DNA from: Endozoicomonas sp. GU-1
GTDB lineage: Bacteria > Pseudomonadota > Gammaproteobacteria > Pseudomonadales > Endozoicomonadaceae
Assembly: GCF_027366395.1 (NCBI RefSeq)
Contig: NZ_CP114771.1
Coordinates: forward strand, 4,960,001-5,024,000
Length of the DNA: 64,000 nucleotides
Direction: 5' to 3'
Numbering within the stretch: position 1 is the first letter of the stretch; every line of letters starts with the position of its first letter. The position numbers and the translations under genes were made by a program. The notes beneath the pieces were generated by a model, which was given only the letters and a program-made list of their open reading frames with translations, was not told the DNA's origin and did not search any database. Below, piece after piece: positions 1 to 8,754 of this stretch.

Positions 1-307
1 GACCGCCATGTTTACTCTTCAGGTGTCGTTTTTTGGCAGGTATGCTTTGTGTAGAACTTGATGGCAAGGGGGAAACTCAGCCGAAAAGCCTCGTCTTCAA
101 AACTTCTCTCCATATAGTGTTTTTTAAATTCTGAAAGCTTAATCTGGACTTATATAAACAGCCATGGGTAGGTAGCCCGGTTTCCGGATTATGAACATCG
201 CGACAAATTGCAAAACTGTCACATTTTTATCGTAAAGTGACATCATGGATACGGATCCTTTGATGACTGACGGATTGTTATCGGCACCTTTGAGCGAGGG
301 TTAAATC
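1..307. other. Intergenic DNA with no recognisable gene
   Basis: I see no convincing reading frame on either strand here. The stretch is AT-rich in parts and ends with the sequence GAGCGAGGG about nine bases before the yjbQ start codon, which can act as its ribosome binding site. The promoter of yjbQ presumably lies here, but no clear -35/-10 pair stands out. Confidence 0.5.
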
Positions 308-736
308 ATGTGGTTTCAGAAACAGGTTCAGCTGCGTCCCTACCGGAGGGGGTTTCATGTGGTTACGGCCGAAATTATTGGTCAGTTACCGGAGCTGGAG
401 AATTATAAGACAGGGCTTTGTCATATCTTTTTACAGCATACTTCTGCTTCACTGACACTCAATGAGCATGCCGACCCCAATGTCCGTCATGATATGGAAG
501 CCTTCAGCAATCATTATATCCCTGAAAATGAAGAGTATTTTCTCCATGTGATAGAAGGCAGTGATGATATGCCGGCCCACATTAAATCCAGCCTGTTTGG
601 TGCCGATGTAATCATTCCAATCACGGATGGTTCGCTGGCTTTGGGTCATTGGCAGGGGATATGGCTGGGGGAACACAGAGACAGTGGCGGAAGTCGTAAG
701 TTAATCATCACTTTACACGGTGAAAGTTATACGTAA
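308..736 (+). CDS. yjbQ: YjbQ family protein (UPF0047)
   Basis: The 142-residue product has the full length and hallmark motifs of the YjbQ/UPF0047 family: LQHTSASLTLNEHADPNVRHDME near residues 42-64, and a C-terminal LALGHWQGIWLGEHR motif. The family is a small trimeric protein; some members have weak thiamine-phosphate synthase activity, but the physiological role is unsettled. The conserved histidines (HTSAS, NEHAD, GHWQG, GEH) are present. The ATG start is preceded by a purine-rich GAGCGAGGG. It is followed at about 160 bases by the sutA-like gene on the same strand. The family assignment is firm; the biochemical role is not. Confidence 0.9.
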   Translation: MWFQKQVQLRPYRRGFHVVTAEIIGQLPELENYKTGLCHIFLQHTSASLTLNEHADPNVRHDMEAFSNHYIPENEEYFLHVIEGSDDMPAHIKSSLFGADVIIPITDGSLALGHWQGIWLGEHRDSGGSRKLIITLHGESYT

Positions 737-851
737 TGATAAAAAACAAGCATTAACAATGTATTTTTTATACAGGAGGGTGAGACCAAACTGGCATTTT
801 AACAATGCTGGACTATAACTATAAAAATTGGACAAGAAGTCAATCTCAATA

Positions 852-873
852 TTTCGGAATGGACATTCCGAAA
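852..873. promoter_or_regulatory. 22-bp perfect inverted repeat upstream of the sutA-like gene
   Basis: TTTCGGAATG and CATTCCGAAA are perfect reverse complements separated by GA. The repeat ends 23 bases before the ATG at 897. It could be an operator for a dimeric repressor, or an RNA hairpin in the 5' leader of the mRNA. No U-run follows, so a terminator is unlikely. Confidence 0.5.
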
Positions 874-896
874 ACCAGTACCTAGAGGACATAGCT

Positions 897-1142
897 ATGG
901 CACGGAAAAAGCCGACTAAAGCTGCTGCTGGTTTTGATGGCGCTGATATAGGGTTTCTGGGGAGCCGCGACGAACCTGCTGAAGAGAGGACCGTCGAGTC
1001 TCGTAAAAAACTCAGGGCAAGTCTGGATGCCCAGGTAGAAGAGTTTTTGAAGAAAGGAGGCCAGATTGAGGAGATTCCATCGAACATTACCGCAGACCCA
1101 CCGAAAAAGCCCTCCGGTGAATATGGTAACAGACCAATATAG
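897..1142 (+). CDS. sutA: SutA-like RNA polymerase-associated small acidic protein
   Basis: The 81-residue product ends with EEFLKKGGQIEEI, then ADPPKKP and a terminal YGNRPI. From memory this matches the conserved C-terminus of Pseudomonas aeruginosa SutA, which ends in ADPPKKPDSKYGSRPI and contains an EEFLxRGGKVQEI segment. SutA binds RNA polymerase and supports transcription, including rRNA synthesis, in slow-growing cells. The ATG at 897 is chosen because upstream in-frame codons offer only a TTG (828), and the purine-rich GAGGAC lies just upstream. The N-terminal part is shorter and much less acidic than in Pseudomonas, with a basic MARKKPTKAAA start. It is followed directly by a strong terminator, so it is the last gene of its transcript. 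Confidence 0.7.
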   Translation: MARKKPTKAAAGFDGADIGFLGSRDEPAEERTVESRKKLRASLDAQVEEFLKKGGQIEEIPSNITADPPKKPSGEYGNRPI

Positions 1143-1156
1143 TTTAACCGTTAAAG

Positions 1157-1180
1157 CCCGGCATTCGCCGGGTTTTTTTT
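1157..1180 (+). terminator. Rho-independent terminator after the sutA-like gene
   Basis: CCCGGC and GCCGGG form a six-pair GC stem with an ATTC loop, followed by eight T. It lies 15 bases after the sutA-like stop codon. It also separates this gene from the convergent selD gene. Confidence 0.9.
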
Positions 1181-1265
1181 GCATATATATTTTATACCAG
1201 AAGCGCACGACAGCATGGATGCAAGACTGCCCATGAAAAATGATCAGTGAGCGCTTCCAGAAGAT

Positions 1266-2300
1266 TCAAACGACTTCTACCCAATTACCACCGTCGTAAG
1301 GCGATAGTTCTCCAATTGGCTCCAGAGACAATCCAAATCTTGCCGCGACGTTATGGAAAGCTTCTTCCGCTGCCGGATCTACCGCGACCAACAGTCCACC
1401 GCTGGTTTGGGGATCACAGAGAATGTGTTTCTGTTGCTCGGAAATATTGGCGGCTTTGTGGCCATAGCTGGCATAGTTTCTTTCCGTTCCGCCGGGAATG
1501 CAGCCTTGCTGACGATAGGTTTCCACATGAGGAAGAAGTGGCAGCTTGTCGGTATACAGCGTGGCTTTTACCTTGCTGCCTTCACAAACCTCCAGAAGAT
1601 GGCCAAGAAGACCAAAGCCAGTAACATCGGTGATGGCACTGATGCCATTCAGCAGAGACAGATCGGCACCCATGGTGTTCATTACGCACATGGAGTCACG
1701 GGCAATATGCTGGTGCTCCTCCTGCAACAGCTTTTTCTTTTGCGCGGTTGTGAGAATACCAACGCCAAGCGGCTTGGTCAGATAAAGCTTGTGACCCGCC
1801 TGAGCCTGATCATTTCTTTTCAGGTGCTCAAGGGATACACGACCGGTGACGGCAAGTCCGAAGATGGGTTCAGGGGCGTCAATACTGTGACCTCCAGCCA
1901 GAGGTATACCAGCGTCAGCACATGCCTGACGACCGCCGTCTACTACCTGGGCTGCGACTTCCGGCGGTAGCTTGTTAACGGGCCAGCCAAGAATGGCAAT
2001 GGCCATCAAGGGCGTGCCGCCCATGGCGTAAATATCGCTGATGGCATTGGTGGCAGCGATGCGACCAAAGTCAAATGGATCATCAACAATAGGCATAAAG
2101 AAATCAGTCGTGCTGATAATCCCTTCACCATTGCCCAGGTCAACAACAGCTGCATCATCTTTGCTGGCATTACCTACGACCAGGTTAGGAAACTCTGGAA
2201 GAGTAAGGTTGGTTTGCAAAATACCGTCAAGAATCTGTGGTGAAATTTTACATCCACATCCCGCACCATGACTGTATTCTGTGAGCTTCAGATCCTTCAT
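1266..2300 (-). CDS. selD: Selenide, water dikinase
   Basis: The 344-residue product is a full-length SelD, which makes selenophosphate from selenide and ATP for selenocysteine tRNA and 2-selenouridine tRNA synthesis. The N-terminus has the family motif [14 protein letters not shown]15 and K18 correspond to the catalytic Cys17 and Lys20 of the E. coli enzyme. The nucleotide-binding [16 protein letters not shown] segment, [13 protein letters not shown] and the [10 protein letters not shown] motif are all present. This is the cysteine form, with no in-frame TGA at the active site. No selA, selB or selU lies in the window, so its partner pathway is encoded elsewhere. Confidence 0.96.
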   Translation of the reverse strand: MKDLKLTEYSHGAGCGCKISPQILDGILQTNLTLPEFPNLVVGNASKDDAAVVDLGNGEGIISTTDFFMPIVDDPFDFGRIAATNAISDIYAMGGTPLMAIAILGWPVNKLPPEVAAQVVDGGRQACADAGIPLAGGHSIDAPEPIFGLAVTGRVSLEHLKRNDQAQAGHKLYLTKPLGVGILTTAQKKKLLQEEHQHIARDSMCVMNTMGADLSLLNGISAITDVTGFGLLGHLLEVCEGSKVKATLYTDKLPLLPHVETYRQQGCIPGGTERNYASYGHKAANISEQQKHILCDPQTSGGLLVAVDPAAEEAFHNVAARFGLSLEPIGELSPYDGGNWVEVV

Positions 2301-2584
2301 TAATACTGCCTCTGAGCTAACGCTTGAAATGCGCGTACTTTAGCACTGCGAACCCTTTCATTAAATGCCTCAAGTGTGAGAAGGTTGCACACATTTGCGG
2401 GGTGTCCATAGAAAACAGTGGTTTCTAATGTCATTTCTCTATGATAAAAGATAATTTTAGACGTCAGTGTAAGTAGCTAGCCGTATAAAACCATATATTT
2501 TGGATTACATATTGCTACTCCCCCGGATCAGGTTGATCCAAAGCGAAAGAAGAATAGCGATAATTGATGAATCAGGAGAATCGG

Positions 2585-3070
2585 ATGGGAGCACTAACTT
2601 TGCCTTGTTCTTCTATCGATGATTTGCTGCAGCAACAGTCGGCAGCGTTGCAGCAATGGCTTGCCAGCGGTGGTCGCAAGATCGAAGGTCTGGTTGTTCG
2701 TAAATTTCCCGCCTGGCTGGAGTCTGATCAATTTATTAAAGCAGGTTCAGGTGTCCAGTTTGATACTGCGCGTTTTCGCCTGATGATGTGTAATAAATAT
2801 GATATCTGGCGAGTTAATATAGATATGATCTTTCATCCCGGGGCGCGGCTGCTGGATGACGGCTCTACCGCCGGTCCCGGAATATTATTTAATGTGCTGG
2901 ATGATGAAGGTCAGAGTGTTCTGGTTGATTATTTTGAGGCAGGTGTTCCTGCCCCGGCGGATTCAATAACGCCGGAGCATTGGTGTACGTACTGGTTTAA
3001 GAAGCTGACCAGGAGTCATCACATCAATCGGATTTTCGCTTATAAAGAGTACGAGGCAGAAATTGATTGA
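2585..3070 (+). CDS. Conserved-looking protein of unknown function
   Basis: The product is 161 residues from the ATG at 2585. That start is chosen because AGGAGA sits five bases upstream; a second ATG at 2567 and a TTG at 2564 lack a comparable site. I do not recognise the family. The sequence has no signal peptide or membrane segment and looks like a soluble alpha/beta protein with many tryptophans and aspartates, including KYDIWRVNIDMIFHPG and HWCTYWFKKLTRSHH. It is divergent from selD and ends before a bidirectional terminator shared with the convergent DUF2878 gene. Confidence 0.6.
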   Translation: MGALTLPCSSIDDLLQQQSAALQQWLASGGRKIEGLVVRKFPAWLESDQFIKAGSGVQFDTARFRLMMCNKYDIWRVNIDMIFHPGARLLDDGSTAGPGILFNVLDDEGQSVLVDYFEAGVPAPADSITPEHWCTYWFKKLTRSHHINRIFAYKEYEAEID

Positions 3071-3096
3071 CTGTTTACCGGTGGTTTTATAGCTGA

Positions 3097-3126
3097 CAGC
3101 AGCTTTTTAAACTGAAAAAGCTGCTG
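3097..3126. terminator. Bidirectional terminator between convergent genes
   Basis: CAGCAGCTTTTT and AAAAAGCTGCTG form a perfect 12-pair stem with an AAACTG loop. The T and A runs within the stem give a terminator in both directions. It lies between the unknown gene ending at 3070 and the DUF2878 gene ending at 3141. Confidence 0.7.
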
Positions 3127-3140
3127 AGTAGCATAAGGCG

Positions 3141-3675
3141 TTATCCACTTTTTGCTTTATCCAGCCATGCCTGGGAAAAGGACTGAAGCATTGGGATAAC
3201 AACTGCCCAGATAATGGCCAGGATCAACAGCGTCTGCCATAAAGGCTGGGCAAGGGTTACATCACTTATTTTTGACCCAGCCAAATAGCTTAATGGTCCC
3301 CCAAAGAAGCCCAGTATGGCACCGTAGAGTTTGTGGGTTCGGGACCAGTCAAGGCTGTGCCTTAGAGTGGTGGCGAAGATCAGCCACAGACAGGCCAGCC
3401 AGAGTGGTAAAATACGTCCAGCGTCATCCAGTTGAGAGTTAAACTTCAGGATTTCCAGATTTCCAAGAAAGCTATCGATAGCGCACCCCAGTAGCAAGGT
3501 AAGAGCCAGTATTTGTTTTTCCTTATGCCAGTTACCTATCCATAGCAAGTGGATAAAAAGGACTATTACGGCTGCAGTCAGGGCAATTTGATCCCCCCCC
3601 AAGAACACAGGCAAACCAGCCAAGCTGGAAAAGCAGGTAATTAGCAATCAGTTTTATTTTGTCGTTTGTCATCAT
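3141..3675 (-). pseudogene. DUF2878 membrane protein gene, frameshifted at a run of eight G
   Basis: Read from the ATG at 3675, the frame begins MMTNDKIKLIANYLLFQ then LGWFACVLGG, the usual start of DUF2878 proteins, and breaks at a run of eight G (3593-3600, C on the plus strand). Continuing in the next frame gives DQIALTAAVIVLF, several hydrophobic segments and the DUF2878-like end. With seven G the gene would be one frame of 177 residues. The protein is a predicted inner-membrane protein with about five or six membrane segments and no known function. Its start lies three bases from the stop of the MocR gene, so the two are co-transcribed. The break may be a sequencing error, a phase-variable tract or a real mutation. 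Confidence 0.75.
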
Positions 3676-3677
3676 TA

Positions 3678-5093
3678 TTAGAACACCAGTGGGCGATAGA
3701 TGGGGTCCAGTTCTACGGTCAGGATGTCCCGAATGGTTGCCAAAGCGAACTGAACTTTATTGTCACTATCAGGGCTGCTGATACAAAGGCGTACGGCCTG
3801 GGGAACTGGGTAGCTGCCAACGGCAAACAGTTCTGACTGGAGTACTTTTACTCCTTTATTATTCAGATGTCGTACAAAAGTCTCGGCCCGCCAGGGTTCG
3901 GGTAGCTTGAGCCAGCCATGAAAACTATAAGTTTGTGCCTGTATATCCATACCTTTGAGGTGGTGGGTCATGAGTTTCTGACGCCTGGCAATGGCTTCGG
4001 TCTGCCAGTGAATCAGTTGTTCTGCAATACCGGATTCAATCCATTCACTGGCAACTTCAGCCATCAATGGTGGTGGCACCCAGCAGTCGCTCCTCATGGC
4101 CATAACCAGCCGTTCTCTCAGGTGAGCAGGGTAGCAGAGGTAGCCGGTCCTTAATCCACCCGACAGCGTTTTTGAAAAGCTGCCGCTGTAAATTACCAGA
4201 TCAGGAGCAAGGCTGTAGAGCGATGTCAGTCGTTTATCGGAAGCGACGAATTGCACATCATCTTCCAGGATCAGCAGTTTGTGCCTGCGTGCTATCTCAA
4301 TGATTTGCTCTCGCCGTTGTATTGGCATAATAAACGCTGTCGGATTTTGCAGGGATGGCATTAGATACAGTAGTTTCGGGCGGTGTTGCAGGCAGCACTG
4401 TTCCAGTGCTTCTGGAATCAGGCCATGCTCATCCATCGGCAAACCTATATGGTGAGTTTGCCATTGCCTTGCCGCATTGATGAACCCCGGATAGGTAAGG
4501 GACTCGGAAACGATGGTGTCCCCTGGCCGGGTGGCTGCCTGAAGAGCCATCATATTGCCATGCTGGCCCCCATTGGTGATAAGAATATTGTCTGGATTTA
4601 CATGGATCGACAGCGTTGCAAGCCATCCGGCAATGATACTGCGATGCCTTTCAAGTCCGGTTTCAGGTAGATAGTCCAGCAGAGAAGTCATGCGCAGAGG
4701 GTCTGATGCAATCATTTGCAGCGTCTCGGCCAGTATCTCTTCTCTCGGTGCCGGAACCTGAAGGGTCAGGCTCATATCAATAACCGTAGACTCTGGTTTT
4801 TGAGGTACATTGAATTGGGCCTGCTGCCAGACCTTACCGGTAACAAAAGTTCCACTCCCCACTCTGGCGGTAATCAACCGTCGTCTTTCTGCTTCAGCAT
4901 AGCCCCGGGTAATAGTACCAATGGTTACGTTAAGAACATCGGCAAGCCAGCGATGAGTAGGCAGTTTATCGCCTGAGTGTAATGATCCGTTTTTAACGGC
5001 CTGCTCGATGGCATCAGCGAGAGCCATATATTTGGGGCCGGAATTGAAGGAAAGGCTTTTCAGCCAGCCCGGGAAGCTTATTTTTTTATCCAT
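3678..5093 (-). CDS. MocR/PdxR-type GntR regulator with aminotransferase domain
   Basis: The 471-residue protein has an N-terminal GntR winged helix (about residues 18-88, with GDKLPTHRWLADVLNV and the wing VGSGTFVTG). A linker leads to a class-I aminotransferase-like domain (about 120-460). The PLP-binding lysine is K308 in SGSFSKTLSGGLRTGYL, and the LEDDV aspartate is also present. MocR proteins use PLP or an amino-acid aldimine as effector and usually regulate a divergent neighbour. Here the neighbour is a LysE-type exporter, with a candidate operator between them. Downstream it is coupled to the DUF2878 gene. The effector is unknown. Confidence 0.93.
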   Translation of the reverse strand: MDKKISFPGWLKSLSFNSGPKYMALADAIEQAVKNGSLHSGDKLPTHRWLADVLNVTIGTITRGYAEAERRRLITARVGSGTFVTGKVWQQAQFNVPQKPESTVIDMSLTLQVPAPREEILAETLQMIASDPLRMTSLLDYLPETGLERHRSIIAGWLATLSIHVNPDNILITNGGQHGNMMALQAATRPGDTIVSESLTYPGFINAARQWQTHHIGLPMDEHGLIPEALEQCCLQHRPKLLYLMPSLQNPTAFIMPIQRREQIIEIARRHKLLILEDDVQFVASDKRLTSLYSLAPDLVIYSGSFSKTLSGGLRTGYLCYPAHLRERLVMAMRSDCWVPPPLMAEVASEWIESGIAEQLIHWQTEAIARRQKLMTHHLKGMDIQAQTYSFHGWLKLPEPWRAETFVRHLNNKGVKVLQSELFAVGSYPVPQAVRLCISSPDSDNKVQFALATIRDILTVELDPIYRPLVF

Positions 5094-5123
5094 TGTCTTT
5101 TTATTATGTATGAAATGATATCT

Positions 5124-5138
5124 TTGTCATGGTGACAA
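5124..5138. promoter_or_regulatory. Candidate MocR operator
   Basis: TTGTCA-TGG-TGACAA is a perfect six-base inverted repeat in the intergenic region between the MocR gene and the LysE-type gene. Its position, about 30 bases upstream of the regulator start, suits autoregulation and control of the divergent exporter. Assignment is by position and symmetry only. Confidence 0.45.
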
Positions 5139-5257
5139 TTTATTAATTGCACGCTTTTTGTCCATGCATCATACTGCATTGGAACCTTTATATCGTCGTT
5201 TGTTTGATTGTATGGGGGCAATTTTCAAGGGCATTGTTAAAATTTACAGAGAGAAAA

Positions 5258-5860
5258 ATGAATGAGATAGAGATACTCTGGTTACCATTGGTAACCTTCG
5301 CCTTGAGCTCCAGTATTACACCAGGGCCCAATAATATTATGCTAGCAGCCAGCGGGGTAAATTATGGCTTTGCCAGAAGTATTCCCCATATGCTGGGTGT
5401 GTCTATTGGGTTCTTTATTTTATTTCTTGGGGTTGCATTTGGGCTGGGGAGTGTCTTTGAGCGGTATCCACAGCTGCAAACGGGTTTGAAATATATTGGG
5501 TCCATGTATCTATTGTGGCTGGCATGGAAGATTGCCACGGCTGCCAGTGTTTCAGAACAGGCGGGCAGTAAAAGACCAATGACTTTTCTTCAGGCCATCA
5601 GTTTTCAGTTTGTGAATGTGAAAGCCCTGATGATGGCCGTCAGTAGCGCTGTTGTATTTACATTGCCTGGTGATAACTACACGCTTTCTGTTTTACTGGT
5701 CGGGGCGATATTTACTCTAATCAATCTGCCTTGTTGTTCAGTCTGGGTGGTTTTTGGCTCAGGACTGAGGCGATTTCTGAAAAATGAGCAAAGTTTAAGG
5801 GCTTTTAACTGGTCTCTGGCTTCACTGACAGCCGCATCGGTCGCGTTATTTTATGTCTGA
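5258..5860 (+). CDS. LysE/RhtB family amino-acid exporter
   Basis: The product is 200 residues from the ATG at 5258, which follows a GAGAGAAAA purine stretch. The N-terminal motif SSSITPGPNNIMLAASGVNYG is diagnostic of the LysE/RhtB superfamily. Six hydrophobic segments follow, with GLKYIGSMYLLWLAWKI and FQFVNVKALMMA as family landmarks. These carriers export amino acids such as threonine, homoserine, leucine or cysteine derivatives; the substrate cannot be read from the sequence. It is divergently placed from the MocR regulator, which probably controls it. Confidence 0.9.
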   Translation: MNEIEILWLPLVTFALSSSITPGPNNIMLAASGVNYGFARSIPHMLGVSIGFFILFLGVAFGLGSVFERYPQLQTGLKYIGSMYLLWLAWKIATAASVSEQAGSKRPMTFLQAISFQFVNVKALMMAVSSAVVFTLPGDNYTLSVLLVGAIFTLINLPCCSVWVVFGSGLRRFLKNEQSLRAFNWSLASLTAASVALFYV

Positions 5861-5882
5861 GAAACGGTATCTTTTTTATCAG

Positions 5883-5906
5883 CCGGGACCGCTAATCCCG
5901 GTTTAT
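5883..5906 (+). terminator. Hairpin after the LysE-type gene
   Basis: CCGGGA and TCCCGG pair around CCGCTAA and are followed by TTTAT. It starts 22 bases after the exporter stop codon. A diverged version lies at the start of the second repeat copy (about 7158), with a mismatch in the stem. Confidence 0.55.
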
Positions 5907-5938
5907 AAAAAATGTCAGGTAAGTTGTGGGGTGATCTG

Positions 5939-7013
5939 TCAACCATTACGTCTACCTCTGAATAAGGGATGATGTTCATGCCCTGCTTCTGAGTCACATC
6001 GCAAGCCGTCAGGTGAGCCACCAAAGCACTGTACATCACACTCATTAGCAGATGTCTTCCTGTCATCAATATTAACTAGTGATCCATCAAAGATGTTACG
6101 GTATCTGGCTTGTAGATCTTTGTCAGTAATGTGTGCAGCCAAACCTGGTTCCGAGAGTAGGAATGTTTTGTGCATAATTGTTTCGTTAGGGTCATAAAAA
6201 ATAACCTTCATGCATCCATCCTGCTTCTTTAATCTCAGAGCCATTACGTGGCCAAATCTTGAATCACCTTGTGTATTAAACAAAAAATTCTTTTCATCGC
6301 CAGCAGGTATATTCCAATATTTTTCTACCAGCCCCGAAAGAGTCTCAGAAAATGCTCCCTCGTGGAAATAATATCCATCAGCATAAAAGGATTTGGGAGT
6401 AGTTCGGATGTTTTTCAAACCATCTGGAATATAGTGTGCGTCTACTGATGGAAAAGAAGATGTATTTGCAAAAGTTGATTGTATTTTTTTTGGGGTATCT
6501 ATTGTTTTTTCCCCGACCAAACACTTTTGTGACATAAGCCCAGGCGATGTGTCGGCAGTTTATTTTTTGTCTAGGTGCGACGGTGTCAGTATCAGAGCGA
6601 CGCGCTGAGCCATTAAGGCACTTGGAGTACCAGGGTTTAATGGAGTAATACATGGGAATTGGAGCAATACTGCCATCCTGTTTGAAAGCAAGTTTAACCT
6701 TAAGTATGCGCCCTTCATCATGCAGTTTGTCTATCTTATTGGAAACATAGCTGGTTGAGTTCTTGCAGGCTGACGGGATGCTGATGTTGTAAGCACTTAA
6801 TGGCTTATGGAGTCTTTTGGTAAACCATGCATTTGGGTGTTCTTTCATCAGCTTTTGGGTGTTACCGTCTAAAACGCGGACAGAATAACGACCAAACAGT
6901 GCCTTGATGCCATTAACAAGGGATTTTATGACCCTGATTGGCAGTAAGGATTCTGAATGTATGTACCATGAATGTGATAGTGCTGACAAAACACTAAGCT
7001 TGATATGGTCCAT
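5939..7013 (-). pseudogene. EspL/ShET2-like cysteine protease effector, frameshifted copy
   Basis: This is the paralogue of the intact gene at 7213-8295. The N-terminal part (from 7013) holds the cysteine motif INCRHIAWAY. The C-terminal part, in another frame to 5939, holds the histidine motif GHVMALRLKK and the aspartate motif VIFYDPNET. The frame breaks after VFGRGK at about 6500-6520. There this copy has GGGGAAAAAACAATAGATA where the intact copy is 11 bases longer. The catalytic cysteine is thus separated from the histidine and aspartate. The 11-base difference is unlike a homopolymer sequencing error, so this copy is probably a true pseudogene unless the two pieces are expressed separately. 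Confidence 0.75.
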
Positions 7014-7212
7014 TACATGATAACCCTTGCTTGATTCTTATGATTCATTTGCTCGAAACTTTTAGAGTATAAAAGTTCTAAAAAGTTCCACGGCTATCCA
7101 TCAGCTCAGGAAAGAGTGATGTTTTATGTTTGAGAGGTTGTATATTTTTTTATCAGCCGGGAGCGCTAATCCCAGTTTATAAAAAATGTCAGGTAAGTTG
7201 TGGGGTGATCTG

Positions 7213-8295
7213 TCAACCATTACGTCTACCTCTGAATAAGGGATGAAGATTATGCCCTGCTGTTAAACATCGCAAGTCGTCAGGTGACCCACCAAAGCAC
7301 TGGACATCACATTCATCAGCAGATTTCTTCCTGTCATCAATATTAATTAGTGCTCCATCAAAGATGTTACGGTAACTGTCTTGTAGATCTTTGCCGGTAA
7401 TGTGTGCAGCCAAACCTGGTTCCGAGAGCAGGAAGGTTTTGTGCATAAGTGTTTCGTTAGGGTCATAAAAAATAACCTTCATGCATCCATCCTGCTTCTT
7501 TAATCTAAGGGCCATTGCGTGGCCCAAGCCTTTATCAACTTTTGACCGAAAATAGAAATTCTTTTCATCGCCAGCAGGCATATTCCAATACTTTTCTACC
7601 AGTCCCGAAAGAGCCTCAGAAAACGCTCCCTCGTGGAAATAATATCCATCGGCATAAAAGGATCTGTTAGTAATTGGGCCTTTTTTTAATCCATCTGGAT
7701 TACGGAGCGCATGCTTTAAAGGAATATCAGGTGTATTTGCAAAGATTGACTGTATCTTTTTCGGGGTGTTTATTCTTTTAAAAGTCTCCTTTCCCCGACC
7801 AAACACTTTTGTGGCATAAGCCCAGGCGATGTGTCGGCAGTTTATTTTTTCTCCAGGTGCGACGGTGTCAGTATCAGAGCGACGCGCTGAGCCATTAAGG
7901 CACTTGGAGTGCCAGGGTTTAATGGAGTAATACATGGGAATTGGAGCAATACTGCCATCCTGTTTGAAAGCAAGTTTAACCTTAAGTATGCGCCCTTCAT
8001 CATGCAGTTTGTCTATCTTATTGGAAACATAGCTAGTTGAGCTCTTGCAGGCTGACGGAATGCTGATGTTATAAGCACTTAATGGCTTATGGAGTCTTTT
8101 GGTAAACCATGCATTTGGGTGTTCTTTCATCAGCTTTTGGGTGTTACCGTCTAAAACGCTGACAGAATAACGACCAAACAGAGCCTTGATGCCATTAACA
8201 AGGGATTTTATGACCCTTATTGGCAGTAAGGATTCTGAATGTATGCACCATGAATGTGATAGTGCTGACAAAACACTAAGCTTGATATGATCCAT
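7213..8295 (-). CDS. ShET2/EspL-like type III effector cysteine protease
   Basis: The 360-residue protein has C153 in INCRHIAWAY, H259 in GLGHAMALRLKK and D278 in KVIFYDPNET. From family knowledge this is the Cys-His-Asp arrangement of EspL and the ShET2 N-terminal domain (Toxin_15). In EspL the triad spacing is about 84 and 22 residues; here it is 106 and 19. Those effectors are injected into host cells, and EspL cleaves RHIM-containing necroptosis proteins. The first 140 residues carry no recognisable domain and may hold the secretion signal and substrate-binding part. No signal peptide is seen. The host target is unknown and no secretion machinery is in the window. It is flanked by a frameshifted duplicate. 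Confidence 0.7.
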   Translation of the reverse strand: MDHIKLSVLSALSHSWCIHSESLLPIRVIKSLVNGIKALFGRYSVSVLDGNTQKLMKEHPNAWFTKRLHKPLSAYNISIPSACKSSTSYVSNKIDKLHDEGRILKVKLAFKQDGSIAPIPMYYSIKPWHSKCLNGSARRSDTDTVAPGEKINCRHIAWAYATKVFGRGKETFKRINTPKKIQSIFANTPDIPLKHALRNPDGLKKGPITNRSFYADGYYFHEGAFSEALSGLVEKYWNMPAGDEKNFYFRSKVDKGLGHAMALRLKKQDGCMKVIFYDPNETLMHKTFLLSEPGLAAHITGKDLQDSYRNIFDGALINIDDRKKSADECDVQCFGGSPDDLRCLTAGHNLHPLFRGRRNG

Positions 8296-8754
8296 TAAAT
8301 GATATCCCTTGCTTGATTCTCATGATTCATTTGCTTGAAACCTTTAGAGTACGAACGCTCTAAAAAGTTCCACGGCTATCCCTCAGCTCAGAAAAGAGTG
8401 AAGCTTGTTGTTGCAGGCAGGATCGTTAGGTGGGTATCTATTGATTGGATTTTTGGGCTCGAGGCCCCACCGGCATCCGCCATAAAACTTAGAGATCATG
8501 GTGCATGACGGTAGGTTCGGGTGTCGGCTTCTTCAGGTGCCGACCTGCATGGTCAGCCTCCTGGTACACGGTTTCAAGGTAATTGATGGTTTCCTTTTAT
8601 ATGGCGTCCAAACTCCGTTCGTCCTTCGACCCTGCTCAGGGTGCACGGTCGAAGGGCTAAGCTCCATACCCTGAATAAAGACTGTGCCAATCACCCTTCG
8701 ACTCCGCTCAGGGTGAACGGAAGTTATACACCTCAAACTCATTGAAATGGTGTG
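8296..8754. other. Gene-free region with interspersed repeat sequence
   Basis: This stretch holds the leader of the effector gene, the end of the tandem duplication (to about 8394) and then repeat-like DNA. Two related segments at about 8620-8660 and 8695-8755 contain GCTCAGGGTG with the flanks TTCGACC and CTTCGACTCC. The second extends through TACACCTCAAACTCATTG and is shared with a copy near 17070-17135. I see no gene. A frame with the peptide VHPERSRR is the well-known spurious translation of this repeat. Confidence 0.7.

Larger units (their letters stand above)
5849..8394. repeat. 1.27-kb direct tandem duplication
   Basis: Two adjacent copies run from about 5849-7122 and 7123-8394. They share the terminal hairpin region, the effector-like gene and the leader with TTAGAGTA and AAAAAGTTCCACGGCTATCC. 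The offset is 1275 bases at the gene 3' ends and about 1284 at the leaders; an 11-base difference inside the gene accounts for most of the change. The left edge of each copy resembles the last bases of the LysE-type gene, so the duplication boundary seems to lie at the end of that gene. Confidence 0.85.

Noticed and set aside
8533-8742. Minus-strand frame with HPERSRR peptides
   Set aside because: This is the known spurious translation of an intergenic repeat, not a gene.
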